Origin: Typhlomys cinereus
Lineage: Eukaryota; Chordata; Mammalia; Rodentia; Platacanthomyidae
Length of the DNA: 64,000 nucleotides
Direction: 5' to 3'
Assembly: GCA_023101885.1 (NCBI GenBank)
Contig: JALPQD010000240.1
Location: 62,001-126,000, forward strand
The position numbers and the translations under genes were made by a program. Position 1 is the stretch's first letter. Each line of letters starts with the position of its first letter. The notes beneath the pieces were generated by a model. That model saw nothing but the letters and a program-made list of their open reading frames with translations, was not told where the DNA came from and did not search any database. Shown here piece by piece: positions 30,501 through 36,739 of the stretch.

Positions 30501-32931
30501 GGTGTCCTAGCCCCTCATGGTACTCTACGTCTGGAGTCCATGAGTTCCAACCTTTCTCTCCTCTAATAAACTCTACCTTAATCCTCTGAAAAAAAAAAAG
30601 AACAGTGCAAAAGGCATGAGTTGAGGGAACATTCCAGTATGGCTGGAGTAGAGAGAACAAAACAGAAGGTATTAGGGAAACAGTTCATTCATGATTAAGA
30701 TAAAAATATCTTGGAAGGCTTTTTGTTTTGCTTTTTAATTTTTATTTAGTGTGTGTGGCACACATGTGTGAAGGTTATAGGGCAATTTTTGGGAGTCAGT
30801 TTTCTCATTCAGATCAAACTCAGTGGCAGACATTTTTACCCTCTGAGCCATCTTGTTGACACTGTAGAGACTTTTAAACAGAAATGGTAGGACCTGACTT
30901 ACGTTTTATTTATTATTTTTTATTTAATTTTTAAAAATTTGTGTGGATATCTGAGGGTACTGTGTATTCCTGTGGAGGCCCATGGATGACTTTGGGAATC
31001 ATCCTGAATTGCTTTCACCTCCTTTCTGCTTTGCTTTGGTATTTCCCAGGCTCCACCCACTAGAACTGGAAGTACAGACCCCACCATTTCCACCTGGTAC
31101 TTTTATGTGAGCTCTGGGAACTGAACTTGGGTTGTTTTGCTTGCGAGGCAGAGCCATCTCTCCACCCCATGACCTATGTTTCAAATTAATCAGAACATGC
31201 GAAGTGACTAGACACTTGGAAAAAAGGAAGAAGCAAACAAACATGATGAATGACAGGGTATGAAGGAACAGTATCAGATTTAAAACAGAGATGGAAGTTT
31301 AAAAAGTTAAAAGTCTTACAGAGTGAGGCAGTAAGATGGGCCCAGCCCAGACTGGCAGGGAGCATTCACAGCAAGATACTGACCTATCTTGGTCAGCTTT
31401 TTAATGGCATAGACACAAAGTAAAGTTGGTTACTTGAGGTTGTATTTCGCCATGTAGAAATAGAGGGAAAGCCAGAAAGATAACATCGACAGTGGTATCA
31501 ACGGAGACCAGTTGTAAGAACAAAGAAGCTTGAGATGTTGGCAGGGATCTTGAGGTAACTACAGGAGGAACAATGGAGAGAGTACCTTCCAAGGTGGAGC
31601 TTGAGAAAGAAGATAAAAAAATAGAAGCTATAGTGAAAACAAGAACTACTTTCAACCTCCCAGGGCGAAAAGAGACATGGAGAAAATAGCAGCCAGTTGA
31701 GAAGGCTCTAGGAGGAGCCTGTAGGCAAGGCTAAATCCTAAGAACACAGTTTTGCACATCATATCCCTTATGAGTTTTACTGGAACACAGCCAGGCCCAT
31801 TTGTTTGTGGTCCCTTATTTTTTTGTAACATATTGCTTATGACCATCTTACACAATGGTGCAGTCAGAAACTTAAAAACCTCCAGAGTTTACTCTCTGGG
31901 CCATAAACAAAAAACGATGCCTGGTACAAATACAAAGCAGCAGGACCTAAGTTCTCTTGAATTCAAGGTCAGCCAGGATTATAGCTGAATCTGTCTTTTA
32001 AAAGAAAAAAGTTCTATCCTCAAAGGAAAAAAGTAAATAGAACCAGAGTGACGCAGTAAGATGGGCCCAGCCCAGACTGGCAGGGAACATTCACAGTAAG
32101 ATACTGACCCTATCTTGATCAGCTTTTTGATGGCATAGGCACAAAGTAGAGTTGGTTACTTGAGGTTGTATTTCGCCAGGTAGAAATAGAGAGGTTGGTC
32201 TCAGAAGTGACAAGTAAGTACTTTTTTTTTTTTTTGACTGTGCAGTTCAACTCACTGCTGTATTTTTACATCTTTAGTTATCTACATTTCATTTATATTG
32301 TCAGCATTTGGGGGGACAGAGGTAGGAAGTTTATCTTCCTACAGTTGCCCTCAATAACCTGAAAAGTTTTAGGATTATCCAGTTTATGAAGCAGAATTGG
32401 GGTTTAATAAAGATATTTTAGGGCTGGAGAATTGGCTCGGGGGTTAAGTCTCTGTCTCCCCAGAAGGTTCTGAATTTGGATCCCAGGTCCCATGTAAAAA
32501 CTCCAGACAGAAATAGTGGCTGCCTGCACTTCCGGCCCTGGTGGGCAAAGCCTGTGAAATCCCAAAGCAAAGCAAAAATGAAGTAGAAGCAGTCTGGGAT
32601 GATTCCCAAAGTTACCCTTGTACCTCCATTATTAAGCGTGGGACAGGTACCCTGCTTGTATTGCAGGTTTCTGGAGAAGTTCTAGACAATGCTTTGGGAA
32701 AGTGAATTTTTTTTATCAAACAGTTCTGTGTAATTGTGACCTCTCACTACTCTCCTTCAGAAATTTAAGATCAGAATTGAAGACCCACCCCGCAGAAAGC
32801 ACATGGTGTTCCTCGGAGGCGCAGTTCTAGCTGACATCATGAAAGATAAAGACAACTTTTGGATGACCAGACAAGAGTACCAAGAAAAGGGTGTCCGAGT
32901 GCTGGAGAAACTCGGTGTGACTGTTCGATAA
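4321..32931 (+). CDS. ACTR2: Actin-related protein 2 (ARP2), spliced CDS lacking exon 1
   Basis: ARP2 is the ATP-binding actin-like subunit that pairs with ARP3 in the seven-subunit Arp2/3 complex; together they template the first subunits of a daughter actin filament at branch points. Eight exons with AG acceptors and GT donors join in frame and encode residues 17-394: 37, 72, 24 plus one split codon, 45, 50, 48 plus one split codon, 44 and 56 residues. With the 16 codons of exon 1 (upstream of the window) the total is 394, the known length. All visible actin-fold nucleotide contacts are intact: G160-D161-G162, R214-E218 and G305-Y310. No frameshift or premature stop is present. The gene is a normal intron-containing locus, not a processed copy. 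A 15-nt microexon gives an optional 399-residue form. The start here is an exon boundary, not a start codon; promoter and ATG are off-window. Confidence 0.97.
4432..6387 (+). other. ACTR2 intron 2
   Basis: About 2 kb with no recognisable SINE or L1: AT-rich unique sequence, short homopolymers and a (GAAA)n patch near 5095. The absence of insertions next to a microexon may reflect constraint. Confidence 0.8.
6388..6402 (+). CDS. ACTR2: ACTR2 alternative 15-nt microexon (NNKKM)
   Basis: AATAACAAAAAGATG lies between a pyrimidine-rich acceptor region ending GAAGTAG and a consensus donor GTAAGT. It is phase 0, so inclusion inserts Asn-Asn-Lys-Lys-Met between K53 and D54 without changing the frame. 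From established knowledge, human ACTR2 has a longer 399-residue isoform with this five-residue insert; position and sequence agree with my memory of it. By alignment to actin the insert falls at the end of the D-loop. Inclusion level and tissue pattern cannot be read from DNA. Confidence 0.88.
7221..7487. repeat. 134-bp tandem duplication, two copies
   Basis: Copies 7221-7354 and 7355-7487 both begin TTTTGATGAAAACTATACTA and end GATGGTGGGGCACAT. They differ at only a few bases and one T-run length, so the duplication is recent. Confidence 0.95.
7600..7745 (-). repeat. B1 SINE
   Basis: Antisense B1, diverged: GGTTAGCCTCAAACTTGCTG and ATTTCAGGGTGTCTCCATGC. Confidence 0.6.
7860..7985 (-). repeat. 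B1 SINE
   Basis: GAGACAGGATCTCATGTAGC and CCAGGCTAGCTTCAAATTC are near-consensus antisense B1. Confidence 0.85.
7986..8335 (-). repeat. Two adjacent B3-like SINEs
   Basis: The first (about 7986-8160) has TGGAGGTCCAAGGACAGC and TCACTGGCCCCC. The second (about 8170-8335) has GGTGTAAGGACAGCTTGTG and TATGGGCTCCAGTGG. Both are antisense. Confidence 0.65.
8718..9015 (+). repeat. B2-superfamily SINE
   Basis: Head GGGCTAGAGAGATAGC, B-box-like GAGTTGGATTCCC, a body with CAGGAGACAGAAGAATC, and a CA-rich then A-rich tail. A sense-orientation copy. Confidence 0.7.
9497..9630. repeat. Polypyrimidine tract
   Basis: About 130 bp of almost pure C/T on the plus strand, followed by an antisense ID-like fragment (ATGCTAGGCAAGTGCTATAC) to about 9682. 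Confidence 0.8.
9976..10205 (-). repeat. (GA)n and older B2-superfamily SINE
   Basis: A short (GA)n at 9976-9994 abuts an antisense SINE with GTGACTTCAGTAATCATCC, GCTCTGGGATTTCCCAG and CTTGTGAGGCAGAGTC. Confidence 0.75.
10900..11115 (+). CDS. ACTR2: ACTR2 exon 4 (residues 54-125)
   Basis: Acceptor ATTTTCTAG|GATCTT and donor GAG|GTAGGT bound 216 nt, phase 0. It starts [11 protein letters not shown], the equivalent of actin DSYVGDEAQSK, and contains [14 protein letters not shown], the classic actin GIVTNWDDMEKIW segment. [13 protein letters not shown] fits the actin and actin-like protein family signature (L-L-T-E-x-x-x-N-P-x-x-N-R). An antisense ORF of about 150 codons overlaps it and is a shadow. 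Confidence 0.97.
11980..12235 (-). repeat. Young SINE with 17-bp TSD
   Basis: TSD CAGTTTAAAGACTTTTT at 11963-11979 and 12236-12252. On the plus strand it reads as the T-rich tail, (GT)n, TAGAACCAC and a tRNA-like end GAGCCACTTCTCCAGCCC. Its GAATTC has mutated to CATTCG. Confidence 0.92.
12434..12858 (-). mobile_element. LTR-like repeat, copy A
   Basis: About 425 bp, shared with copies at 13530, 50169/52797, 52975 and 62606. Landmarks are TTGCCAATAAATTACCACC, AGCTCACACCAACACCAGG, and GTCAAGTTGACACCTGT. The family has TG...CA-like ends and a poly(A) signal in the opposite strand. I do not know its library name. Confidence 0.7.
13530..13965 (-). mobile_element. LTR-like repeat, copy B
   Basis: Landmarks TTGTCAATAAATTCACAACC, GTTCATACCAACACCAGGAG and TTGCCCAGGGAACAGTCCC. 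It has the same orientation as copy A, with about 670 bp between them. Confidence 0.7.
14589..14661 (+). CDS. ACTR2: ACTR2 exon 5 (residues 126-149 plus first base of codon 150)
   Basis: Acceptor TATTTTAG|GTCATG, donor CAAG|GTAGGT; 73 nt, leaving one base of a split glycine codon. It encodes [19 protein letters not shown], the helix equivalent to actin [18 protein letters not shown] in subdomain 1. The split G joins GC at the next exon to restore GGC. Confidence 0.96.
14780..15035 (-). repeat. Old B3-like SINE
   Basis: Diverged; it ends in GACTCACTGAGCTATCTCCC, the antisense tRNA-like head. Confidence 0.5.
15620..15815 (-). repeat. B3-like SINE
   Basis: TGGAGGTGAGAGGACAAC, CACCATGTGGGTTCTAGG and ATATCTCAGCAGCTC. 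Confidence 0.75.
16019..16297 (-). repeat. Young SINE with 9-bp TSD
   Basis: TSD AAGATTTTT at 16010-16018 and 16298-16306. It includes (GT)n at about 16057-16091, GCGAATTCAGGAACCACC and the head end GAGCCACTTCTTCAGCCCC. Confidence 0.9.
16469..16691 (-). repeat. Young SINE, internally deleted, 15-bp TSD
   Basis: TSD CACAATAATGTTAGT at 16454-16468 and 16692-16706. Compared with its relatives it lacks the roughly 48-bp segment between GGAACCAC and AGGCTCCGCC, plus the TAGAACCACGGAC segment after (GT)n. Confidence 0.92.
17085..17225 (+). repeat. B1-like SINE, diverged
   Basis: GTAATCCAGCATTGGGAAGG and GATCCTGTCTCAAAC are the left and right B1 landmarks. Confidence 0.55.
17345..17790. repeat. 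Degenerate tandem repeat, unit about 55-90 bp
   Basis: About seven units marked by variants of GTGCAGGTCTGAAAG at about 17350, 17430, 17519, 17580, 17649, 17707 and 17761. Each is followed by an AC-rich patch and a CATTTGAAAG-type segment. Confidence 0.8.
17453..17506. repeat. (GCAC)n microsatellite
   Basis: A run of about 50 bp of GCAC units inside the larger tandem repeat, replacing the AC patch of one unit. Alternating purine-pyrimidine, hence potentially Z-forming. Confidence 0.95.
17842..17899. repeat. AT-rich dinucleotide run
   Basis: ATATATATATCATATATCAT and similar, in two half-blocks around GTTTTATATATATC. Confidence 0.9.
18053..18187 (-). repeat. B1 SINE
   Basis: GATAGGGTCTCGTGTAGC, TTAGGTTGGCCTCCAG and TAGATTACAGGCACACACC. 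Confidence 0.8.
18530..18670 (-). repeat. B3-like SINE
   Basis: TAGAAGTCAGAAGTTACTC, ATGAGCTCTAGAGAG and CTGAACCATCTTGCTGGC. Confidence 0.65.
19102..19238 (+). CDS. ACTR2: ACTR2 exon 6 (residues 150-195)
   Basis: Acceptor TTTTGTGCAG|GCTTATTG and donor AAG|GTAAGT; 137 nt. It carries the second phosphate-binding loop [10 protein letters not shown], whose G160-D161-G162 contact the ATP phosphates. [14 protein letters not shown] corresponds to actin MRLDLAGRDLTDYL in subdomain 3. Confidence 0.97.
19239..20439 (+). other. ACTR2 intron 6
   Basis: Mostly unique. An antisense ID-like fragment lies at about 19548-19612 (CATGCTAGGCAAGCACACTG) and a weak antisense B1 fragment at about 19915-20000. Confidence 0.7.
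20440..20589 (+). CDS. ACTR2: ACTR2 exon 7 (residues 196-245)
   Basis: Acceptor GGTACCAG|CTTCTT and donor ACT|GTAAGT; 150 nt, phase 0. It encodes the subdomain 4 region: R214-M-I-K-E218, a nucleotide-contacting segment, then [10 protein letters not shown]202, T237 and T238, reported phosphorylation sites that control Arp2/3 activation, are all preserved (GYAFN; LETTV). Confidence 0.97.
21300..21445 (-). repeat. B1 SINE, diverged
   Basis: AACCAGGCTGGTTTCAAACTC and ATGCTGATCCTCTTGGC. Confidence 0.65.
22405..22600 (-). repeat. (GT)n and older SINE, head missing
   Basis: The (GT)n tail side, then GTGCCTGTGGAGGCCC, CAAGAATCATCCTGGATTG and TTTTTCAAGCTCCACTTTCC; it stops before the tRNA-like head. 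Confidence 0.8.
22835..23300 (+). repeat. B1, B2-superfamily and B1 SINE cluster
   Basis: Three sense-orientation units: B1 at about 22835-22945 (GATCCCAGTTACTG; CAGCCTGGGCAACAT), a B2-type head at about 22955-23070 (GAGAAGATGGCTCAGTC), and a B1 fragment at about 23200-23300 (TTTAATCCCAGGACTTGAG). Confidence 0.65.
23495..23610 (-). repeat. B1 SINE fragment
   Basis: CATGATCTCTTGCCTTAGCC and AATGCTGGAGTTACAGACAC. Confidence 0.6.
24109..24254 (+). CDS. ACTR2: ACTR2 exon 8 (residues 246-293 plus two bases of codon 294)
   Basis: Acceptor GTTTGTAG|CTCCCA, donor ACAAG|GTACAT; 146 nt. It encodes [20 protein letters not shown], the equivalent of actin [20 protein letters not shown], then the helix [20 protein letters not shown] is the least consensus-like of the eight donors in the gene, and a young SINE begins about 45 bp past it. 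Confidence 0.97.
24299..24556 (+). repeat. Young SINE, sense, near exon 8 donor
   Basis: Head GGGCTGGAGAGGTGGCTCAG, a body with GAATTCGCCCGTGG, (CA)n at about 24482-24526 and the tail CAATTGAATAAA. Probable TSD: AAAAGAAACAAAAA before and AAAAGTGACAAAAA after. The only clear sense copy of the young type within ACTR2. Confidence 0.92.
25283..25623 (-). repeat. Young SINE with 13-bp TSD
   Basis: TSD AAATTGATGTTTT at 25270-25282 and 25624-25636. Long GT/GTAT-rich tail (about 25318-25410), then TAGAACC, GACGAATTCGGGAACC and a complete body and head. Confidence 0.95.
25868..25985 (+). repeat. B1 SINE, diverged
   Basis: TTTGTAATCCTAGTATTTTG and AAGTTCAAGGCCAACCTAG. Confidence 0.65.
26300..26680 (-). 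mobile_element. L1 ORF2 3'-region fragment
   Basis: It reads antisense to the terminal part of mammalian L1 ORF2: CACATTGCTGCAAGTTACAG, TTTATCTGTTCATCCATTG and AAGCTCTGGTGAACGTGG. Old and without open frame. Confidence 0.6.
26706..27055 (+). repeat. ID-like SINE split by a young SINE
   Basis: GGGTGCTGGATAGTAGC with AGTAGTAGAGCTTTTTATCTGG, then CTTCAGTACCAC, is a sense ID-like unit when the insert at 26744-26994 and one TSD copy are ignored. Confidence 0.65.
26744..26994 (-). repeat. Young SINE with 16-bp TSD
   Basis: TSD AGTAGTAGAGCTTTTT at 26728-26743 and 26995-27010. A CpG-rich, little-diverged copy inserted in an ID-like element. Confidence 0.95.
27061..27119 (-). repeat. 59-bp young SINE tail with TSD
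   Basis: Only the 3' end of the young SINE is present, in antisense: a T-rich tail, ATTCAATTGTGCGTGTGTG. Flanking CAAAAACAAA at 27051-27060 and 27120-27129 is the TSD. Confidence 0.8.
27140..27325 (-). repeat. B3-like SINE
   Basis: GATCAGGAGACAGTTTTC, GATGTGGGCTCTGGGGG and TTGCCTGCTGAGTCTTG. Confidence 0.65.
27450..27525 (+). repeat. ID-like SINE
   Basis: AGGGCTTGCCTAGCATTGCC and TGTTCAATCCTCAGTGCTGC. Confidence 0.65.
27724..27762 (+). mobile_element. 39-bp L1 3'-end insertion with 14-bp TSD
   Basis: AAGTTTGTATGAGCTGAAAT plus an A-rich tail is identical to the end of the L1 at 2597-3260. TSD AAGAAAATATCAGG is exact at 27710-27723 and 27763-27776. Confidence 0.85.
28010..28310 (+). repeat. 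Older SINE, interrupted
   Basis: First part about 28010-28140 (GGCCAGAGAGATGGCTTAG, GAGTTCGGATCCC). Second part about 28218-28310 (GAAACTCCATAGCAAAGC, GATTCCTGAAGTCATCC). Roughly 78 bp of other sequence lie between. Confidence 0.75.
28520..28728 (-). repeat. B1 then ID-like SINE
   Basis: B1 at about 28520-28640 (CAGGGTCTTGTATAGTC, GAGGATGATCTTGAACTTC), then ID-like at about 28650-28728 (ATGCTAGGCAGGGACTCC, CAACTGAGCTACATTCCC). The block ends about 95 bp before exon 9. Confidence 0.75.
28823..28955 (+). CDS. ACTR2: ACTR2 exon 9 (last base of codon 294 to residue 338)
   Basis: Acceptor GTCTTTGCAG|ATCTGA, donor TCT|GTAAGT; 133 nt. It completes R294 and encodes [20 protein letters not shown], the actin-family adenosine loop (G305-Y310), then a basic and acidic helical segment [16 protein letters not shown] that is longer than in actin. 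Confidence 0.97.
29905..29991 (-). mobile_element. Truncated copy of an unidentified poly(A) retroposon
   Basis: Its antisense reads CCTCATGGCAC, GTCTGGAGTCCATGAGTTC, AATAAACTCTACCTTAATCC and a short A tail, matching the 3' end of the element at 30340. Candidate TSD CCCCTCTTTT at 29895-29904 and 29992-30001. Confidence 0.7.
30000..30090 (-). repeat. ID-like SINE
   Basis: GATTGAACCCAGGGCCTTAC, ATGCCAGGCAAACACTC and CACTGAACTATACCC. Confidence 0.75.
30340..30597 (+). mobile_element. Unidentified poly(A) retroposon with 17-bp TSD
   Basis: TSD AAGAACAGTGCAAAAGG is exact at 30323-30339 and 30598-30614. The 258-bp insert has imperfect internal repeats of CATGAGTTCTC and TAGCCCCTCATGG, AATAAA at 30565-30570 and a poly(A) tail 18 bp later. 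It looks like the reverse-transcribed 3' end of an RNA. Source unknown; the repeated structure could be an LTR R region or a non-coding RNA. Confidence 0.85.
30730..31175 (-). repeat. B3-like SINE and older SINE
   Basis: B3-like at about 30730-30865 (GAAGGTTATAGGGCAATTTT, CTGAGCCATCTTGTTG). Older SINE at about 30940-31175 (CTGTGGAGGCCCATGG, GTATTTCCCAGGCTCCACCC, CTTGCGAGGCAGAGCC). Confidence 0.75.
31319..32191. repeat. 147-bp dispersed direct repeat
   Basis: Copies at 31319-31465 and 32044-32191 share CAGTAAGATGGGCCCAGCCC through TTGTATTTCGCCA at about 94% identity by eye. The 578-bp interior shows no recognised element. Confidence 0.9.
32420..32632 (+). repeat. Older B2-superfamily SINE
   Basis: GGGCTGGAGAATTGGCTCGG, TGGTGGGCAAAGCCTGTG and GATTCCCAAAGTTACCC, in sense orientation. 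Confidence 0.85.
32761..32931 (+). CDS. ACTR2: ACTR2 terminal coding exon (residues 339-394 and stop)
   Basis: The exon follows the acceptor CTCTCCTTCAG and reads 56 codons to TAA at 32929-32931. It contains [15 protein letters not shown] (actin KYSVWIGGSILASL region) and [11 protein letters not shown] (actin WISKQEYDESG), the subdomain 1 hydrophobic-cleft segment. It ends KLGVTVR, the ARP2 C-terminus, which lacks the KCF end of actin. Confidence 0.97.
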   Translation, partial: KFKIRIEDPPRRKHMVFLGGAVLADIMKDKDNFWMTRQEYQEKGVRVLEKLGVTVR

Positions 32932-33706
32932 ACTGCAAGGCCGGTCCCTATCGCACCCCTATTGCTTTCTCTCTCTTTCTCGCTCTCTTTTTTTTTTTTT
33001 TTTTTTGTCAATCTTTGAACGCAACTCCAGGACTGGAAGAGGCCTCTCTGTCCCCTTAGACTGGAAAAGTTAAGTTTTACTCTGGTTCTTGGGGAAGTTC
33101 TGTTAAATTTCTGTTAATGTTGGTAAATCTGGCTATTTAATGTAACCACTTCTCCGCAAAGGCAACCAGAGGGCAAAGGGTTGTTTGCTGCGTGTTTTTT
33201 CTAAGTAGGCATTTAGCTCACTCTGGTAGGCTTCCTATTTTCGCTTTATCGCTCTATTGCTGCTTTAGTTTTAGTTTTTAGCACAGTGGGTGGTATGCCT
33301 TCATTAGCGTAAGAAAACACTTTTAACAAAAGCTTTTACTTATTACTGGGTGGGGGTGGTAAGGGATGGGTGGGCAATCCTGAACCTGTGGGGGGCATTT
33401 TCTCTGTAGTGTTAGCTTTCAACAGTTACTGCTGCTGCTTTAAGGACTGAAAGCTTCTCCTAGTAATATCTTAGGAAATATTAAGCTCAAACCACCATTT
33501 GGGTGAGTTTTTGTGTGATGAAGAAAATGGAAGGTCTTTGGATTGTGATTTTTGAGGATTTTGTTTCTGGATGCATACGATAGACCAAGTGCTTGGACTT
33601 GGTAGGTTTTCTTTTGGCCTGCTTGGAACTGTGTCTTAATGGTAGACAAAGTTCTGGAACGCTTTGTTGCCATGTGGCTTAGGGTTTGTTTGTTTTTTTT
33701 TTTTAA

Positions 33707-33712
33707 AATAAA
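33707..33712 (+). terminator. Proximal poly(A) signal
   Basis: AATAAA follows a 12-T run and precedes CCAATCAGCTGGGACTG. Use would give a 3' UTR of about 0.8 kb. It may serve as an alternative site. Confidence 0.45.
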
Positions 33713-34649
33713 CCAATCAGCTGGGACTGTACTTACTTCTAGACTTTGTCAGTGAAAAAGGAACATTTTAAAATGGGTTTGTCAATTCAATTACAGATAG
33801 AAAAGAAGAGCTGGTGTTTTCTAGATGCTTTTGCTTCTTCCAGAAATGTTAAAGTGTCTAGGTGCTCTTGCGAGTTATTCTTACGTTGACCAGCGCCTAT
33901 CCAATAAGCAACAGGTACATATAGTTACTGGCAGTAGGTCATAATTGTGAGTTAAGAATAACATTGGAATATGGGACTTGTTGCCAGTCAAATAATTTTC
34001 TTCTTCTTTTAATTGTTTGAGATGTGGAAATGGAGCAAAATTGAACTAAAATTTTATGTACCCCTCCCCAAAAAAATTGTTAGGATTTAAATATGTATTT
34101 ATACTGAAAATTAATCGTGGATGCTACTTCTGTTAAAAAAAAAAAAAAAGAGTGATTGGAATTTAGGAAATGTTTAGCCATGTTTCCTGATTGTGTCAAA
34201 ATCCTATTCATGATTCCTGTTGGTGTTACTTGTTATCTCAGAAAGAAGAAACAACTAGTACCCAGACATGAGTGCTTTCCAATTTTGAAAAAATGAAATA
34301 AGGAGGAAATTGTAACATATTCATACCAAAATGATGGCTCTGGGAAAAATACTTTCCTTCATTTAAAAAAATTCTTCACTAATGATGGATTTGGGGAAAA
34401 GGGCTTATTTTTTGGATGCTTAAAGTAAAAATTTAAGGTTTGTTTTTTTTTTTTGGAGGTAAACATGTGAAAGCAGCAAAAGGAAGAAAATTTTCATTCT
34501 GTAGTTCCTGTTAATACTAACTATTTTTTGTCTGTTTTACCTCAACTTGAACAAGTAAGAAAAGTTAGTGTGCATGCTGGACGTGCCTCAGTACACACCA
34601 TAGTCTACTAGGTTCTGGGTGCTTGGCTCCCAGTGTTCCTGAATCATGT

Positions 34650-34657
34650 TGTAAATA
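34650..34657 (+). promoter_or_regulatory. Candidate Pumilio response element in 3' UTR
   Basis: TGTAAATA is an exact match to the UGUANAUA motif bound by PUM1/PUM2. One 8-mer in a 2.4-kb UTR could occur by chance. Confidence 0.3.
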
Positions 34658-34731
34658 CCTGGCCTTTGGTCCTGTGCTCACTGCAAGACATGAACTGTAT
34701 GCAGGACCAGTACTGATTGATATTCTGTTCA

Positions 34732-34737
34732 AATAAA
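34732..34737 (+). terminator. Middle poly(A) signal
   Basis: AATAAA in TGTTCAAATAAAGGGATTG. Use would give a 3' UTR of about 1.8 kb. Confidence 0.5.
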
Positions 34738-35291
34738 GGGATTGACTCATGGCCTTCAGCCATGATTTTAAAATGGGTAAAAAACAAAGAATAGGATGGA
34801 CTCTTCACACCACAAAAAAGCATTTGTCATTTGTACCTAGAGTATAGAATTTGTTTTTATTTCATGATTCTGCTAGCAAACATGACTGTTAAATGATGTA
34901 TTTATGTTTGTAATAATTTAGAAATTCCACTTTTTAGTTTTCCTATTCTAAGGCGAGATAACGCGTTTAATATTTTGGAAGTGGCATGATGCATTCTATT
35001 CTATTTTCAGTTTTTCCCTCAAAAATTAAGAAATTCTGTTTTGTTTTTTTTTTTTTTTTTGTAAGAGATCTGATTTTTAGCCCTTAACCCTTTGTCTTTT
35101 ATGTTTCCAATGCTGATTAAAATTCTCCTATTTTTATGTTAAAATCACCAATGCCTTGAGGGATTTCTTACAATTTGTGATATTGGATGCTTAAGTTCTG
35201 AGCACTGTTAGTATTTGGCAAGTATTTGAAAGATCAGTGGAAAGCTAAACATTCTAAATTTAACATAAATATGCTCCTTTTTGATTAAGAA

Positions 35292-35297
35292 AATAAA
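35292..35297 (+). terminator. Distal poly(A) signal
   Basis: AATAAA in AGAAAATAAAATCAG is followed 25-60 bp on by a T/GT-rich stretch (TTTTGTCTTTGTTTCCC), the expected downstream element. SINE density rises again right after it. Confidence 0.65.
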
Positions 35298-35454
35298 ATC
35301 AGATTTTTTAAAGTAAATTTGAATTTTGTCTTTGTTTCCCTTTTTGAGTTTTTCCCTTTAATTTAGTATTTTCATTTGTCCTTTGCATTTTGCTAATGCA
35401 AGATAGATTTAGAATTAGGCCTGCTAGACCAAGTTACTGTTTTGTTGTTGTGTT

Positions 35455-35530
35455 TTTGTTTTTTAAGATGAGGTCTCTACTAGCCCATAGTAGTCTTGAA
35501 CTCCTGGCCCTTCTGTACCCAGTCAGCGTT
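35455..35530 (-). repeat. B1 SINE fragment
   Basis: GATGAGGTCTCTACTAGCCC and TAGTCTTGAACTCCTGG. Confidence 0.6.
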
Positions 35531-35934
35531 TTTTTTTTCTTCTTCCATGAGACTACTCTGCATCCTGAGAGATGTCATAGTATTAAGGGCAATAGGTAGA
35601 CATAAACTGTAACATGTTCAGGGATGGTTTAGCAATTGTTGTGCATATATTTAGGCATTTTGATTTTGACAACATACAGCAAGAAGAAAACATATTAACT
35701 GGCCCTGTATTAGCCTTGAGAAGTAGGACACAGATAGGAGTGTTTGTTTATTTCCTTCTGTGTGAACCGTGTGCTCAAACTTCACTGTCCCTTCATGGCC
35801 AAAGGTTCCTCAGCAATTCCCAAGGGAGGTCTTTGATGCCTTTCATCTAGTTTCTTTGAGTTTTAGGAACGATGCGACATAAAAAAACATGCCTGGCCTT
35901 GCACTGTACTGTCGCTGGTGGGAGGGTGTCCTGG

Positions 35935-36165
35935 TCTTCTCATTTCTGCTCCACACACAAACTTTGCTCTGCATCTGAGTCTCCAGCCCATGCTGGCCTT
36001 GAATTTACTGTGTGGCAGAGGAAACTTGGAACTCTTGATCCTCCTGCCTCTGATTCCTAGGTGCTAGAATTGTAGAGTGTGCCAGTATACCCAGTTTGTG
36101 CAGTACTAGGGATTGAATCTGGATCTTGGGCATGCTGGGCAAACATTGCTACATCAATCGCCCAT
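35935..36165 (-). repeat. B1 then ID-like SINE
   Basis: B1 to about 36092 (CATGCTGGCCTTGAATTTAC, GATCCTCCTGCCTCTG), then ID-like (ACTAGGGATTGAATCTGG, GGGCATGCTGGGCAAAC). Confidence 0.75.
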
Positions 36166-36739
36166 CAAAGAGAGTATGTTGGACAGTGGTGGATCACACT
36201 TGTAATCATGGCCTTCAGAAAGTTAAATGAGGTGGACTGCAAGTTTGAGGCTAACATAGCTTCTAGTCACTCAGAGAAATGGAGCTAGTGCCTGCACCTG
36301 TTCGTGTCTCAGTGTTGTCCCCAGATGTAAAAATCTAATTGGGCAAATAGAATCCAAGCCATTTCTCTTTAGGCAGAAGACTTCCTACCCTCTTTTGATG
36401 TACCCTCTCAACTCCCACCCACTAAGGGGAAAAGGAAATAGTTAGAAATGACTTTGCATTAAATGGTGGATGAAATACTTAAAGTAGGAATCAAAGAAAC
36501 AAGAATAGTTTGGATGGGGTTGAGTTCAAGAAGTGTGGCAACACAGAAGGTCACAGTGGAGTCTCCAAGCCAGGCTGAGCTTTGAGAACTGTGCCTTTGC
36601 CTTTAAAGTCAAGTTGAGCTATGGTTTGGAGAATGCTTATTTTAAGATTAGTGAAAAGAACTTTGAATTGCTTTGCCCTTCCTTGAATAGAGGTGGAAAA
36701 ATAAGCCCCAGCTTCAAGAATGAGTTTTTTTGTTTTGGG

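Larger units (their letters stand above)
28956..32760 (+). other. ACTR2 intron 9
   Basis: About 0.95 kb of unique sequence, then two copies of an unidentified polyadenylated retroposon, SINEs, a 147-bp dispersed direct repeat and an older SINE ending about 130 bp before exon 10. Confidence 0.8.
32932..35312 (+). other. ACTR2: ACTR2 3' untranslated region
   Basis: This is about 2.4 kb of T-rich, repeat-poor sequence between the stop codon and the last strong poly(A) signal. It has no open reading frame of note, several T or A homopolymers and three AATAAA hexamers. The length fits the usual ACTR2 mRNA, so I place the end about 15 bp past the hexamer at 35292. The absence of SINEs, against several per kb on either side, itself supports selection on a transcribed UTR. 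Confidence 0.75.
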
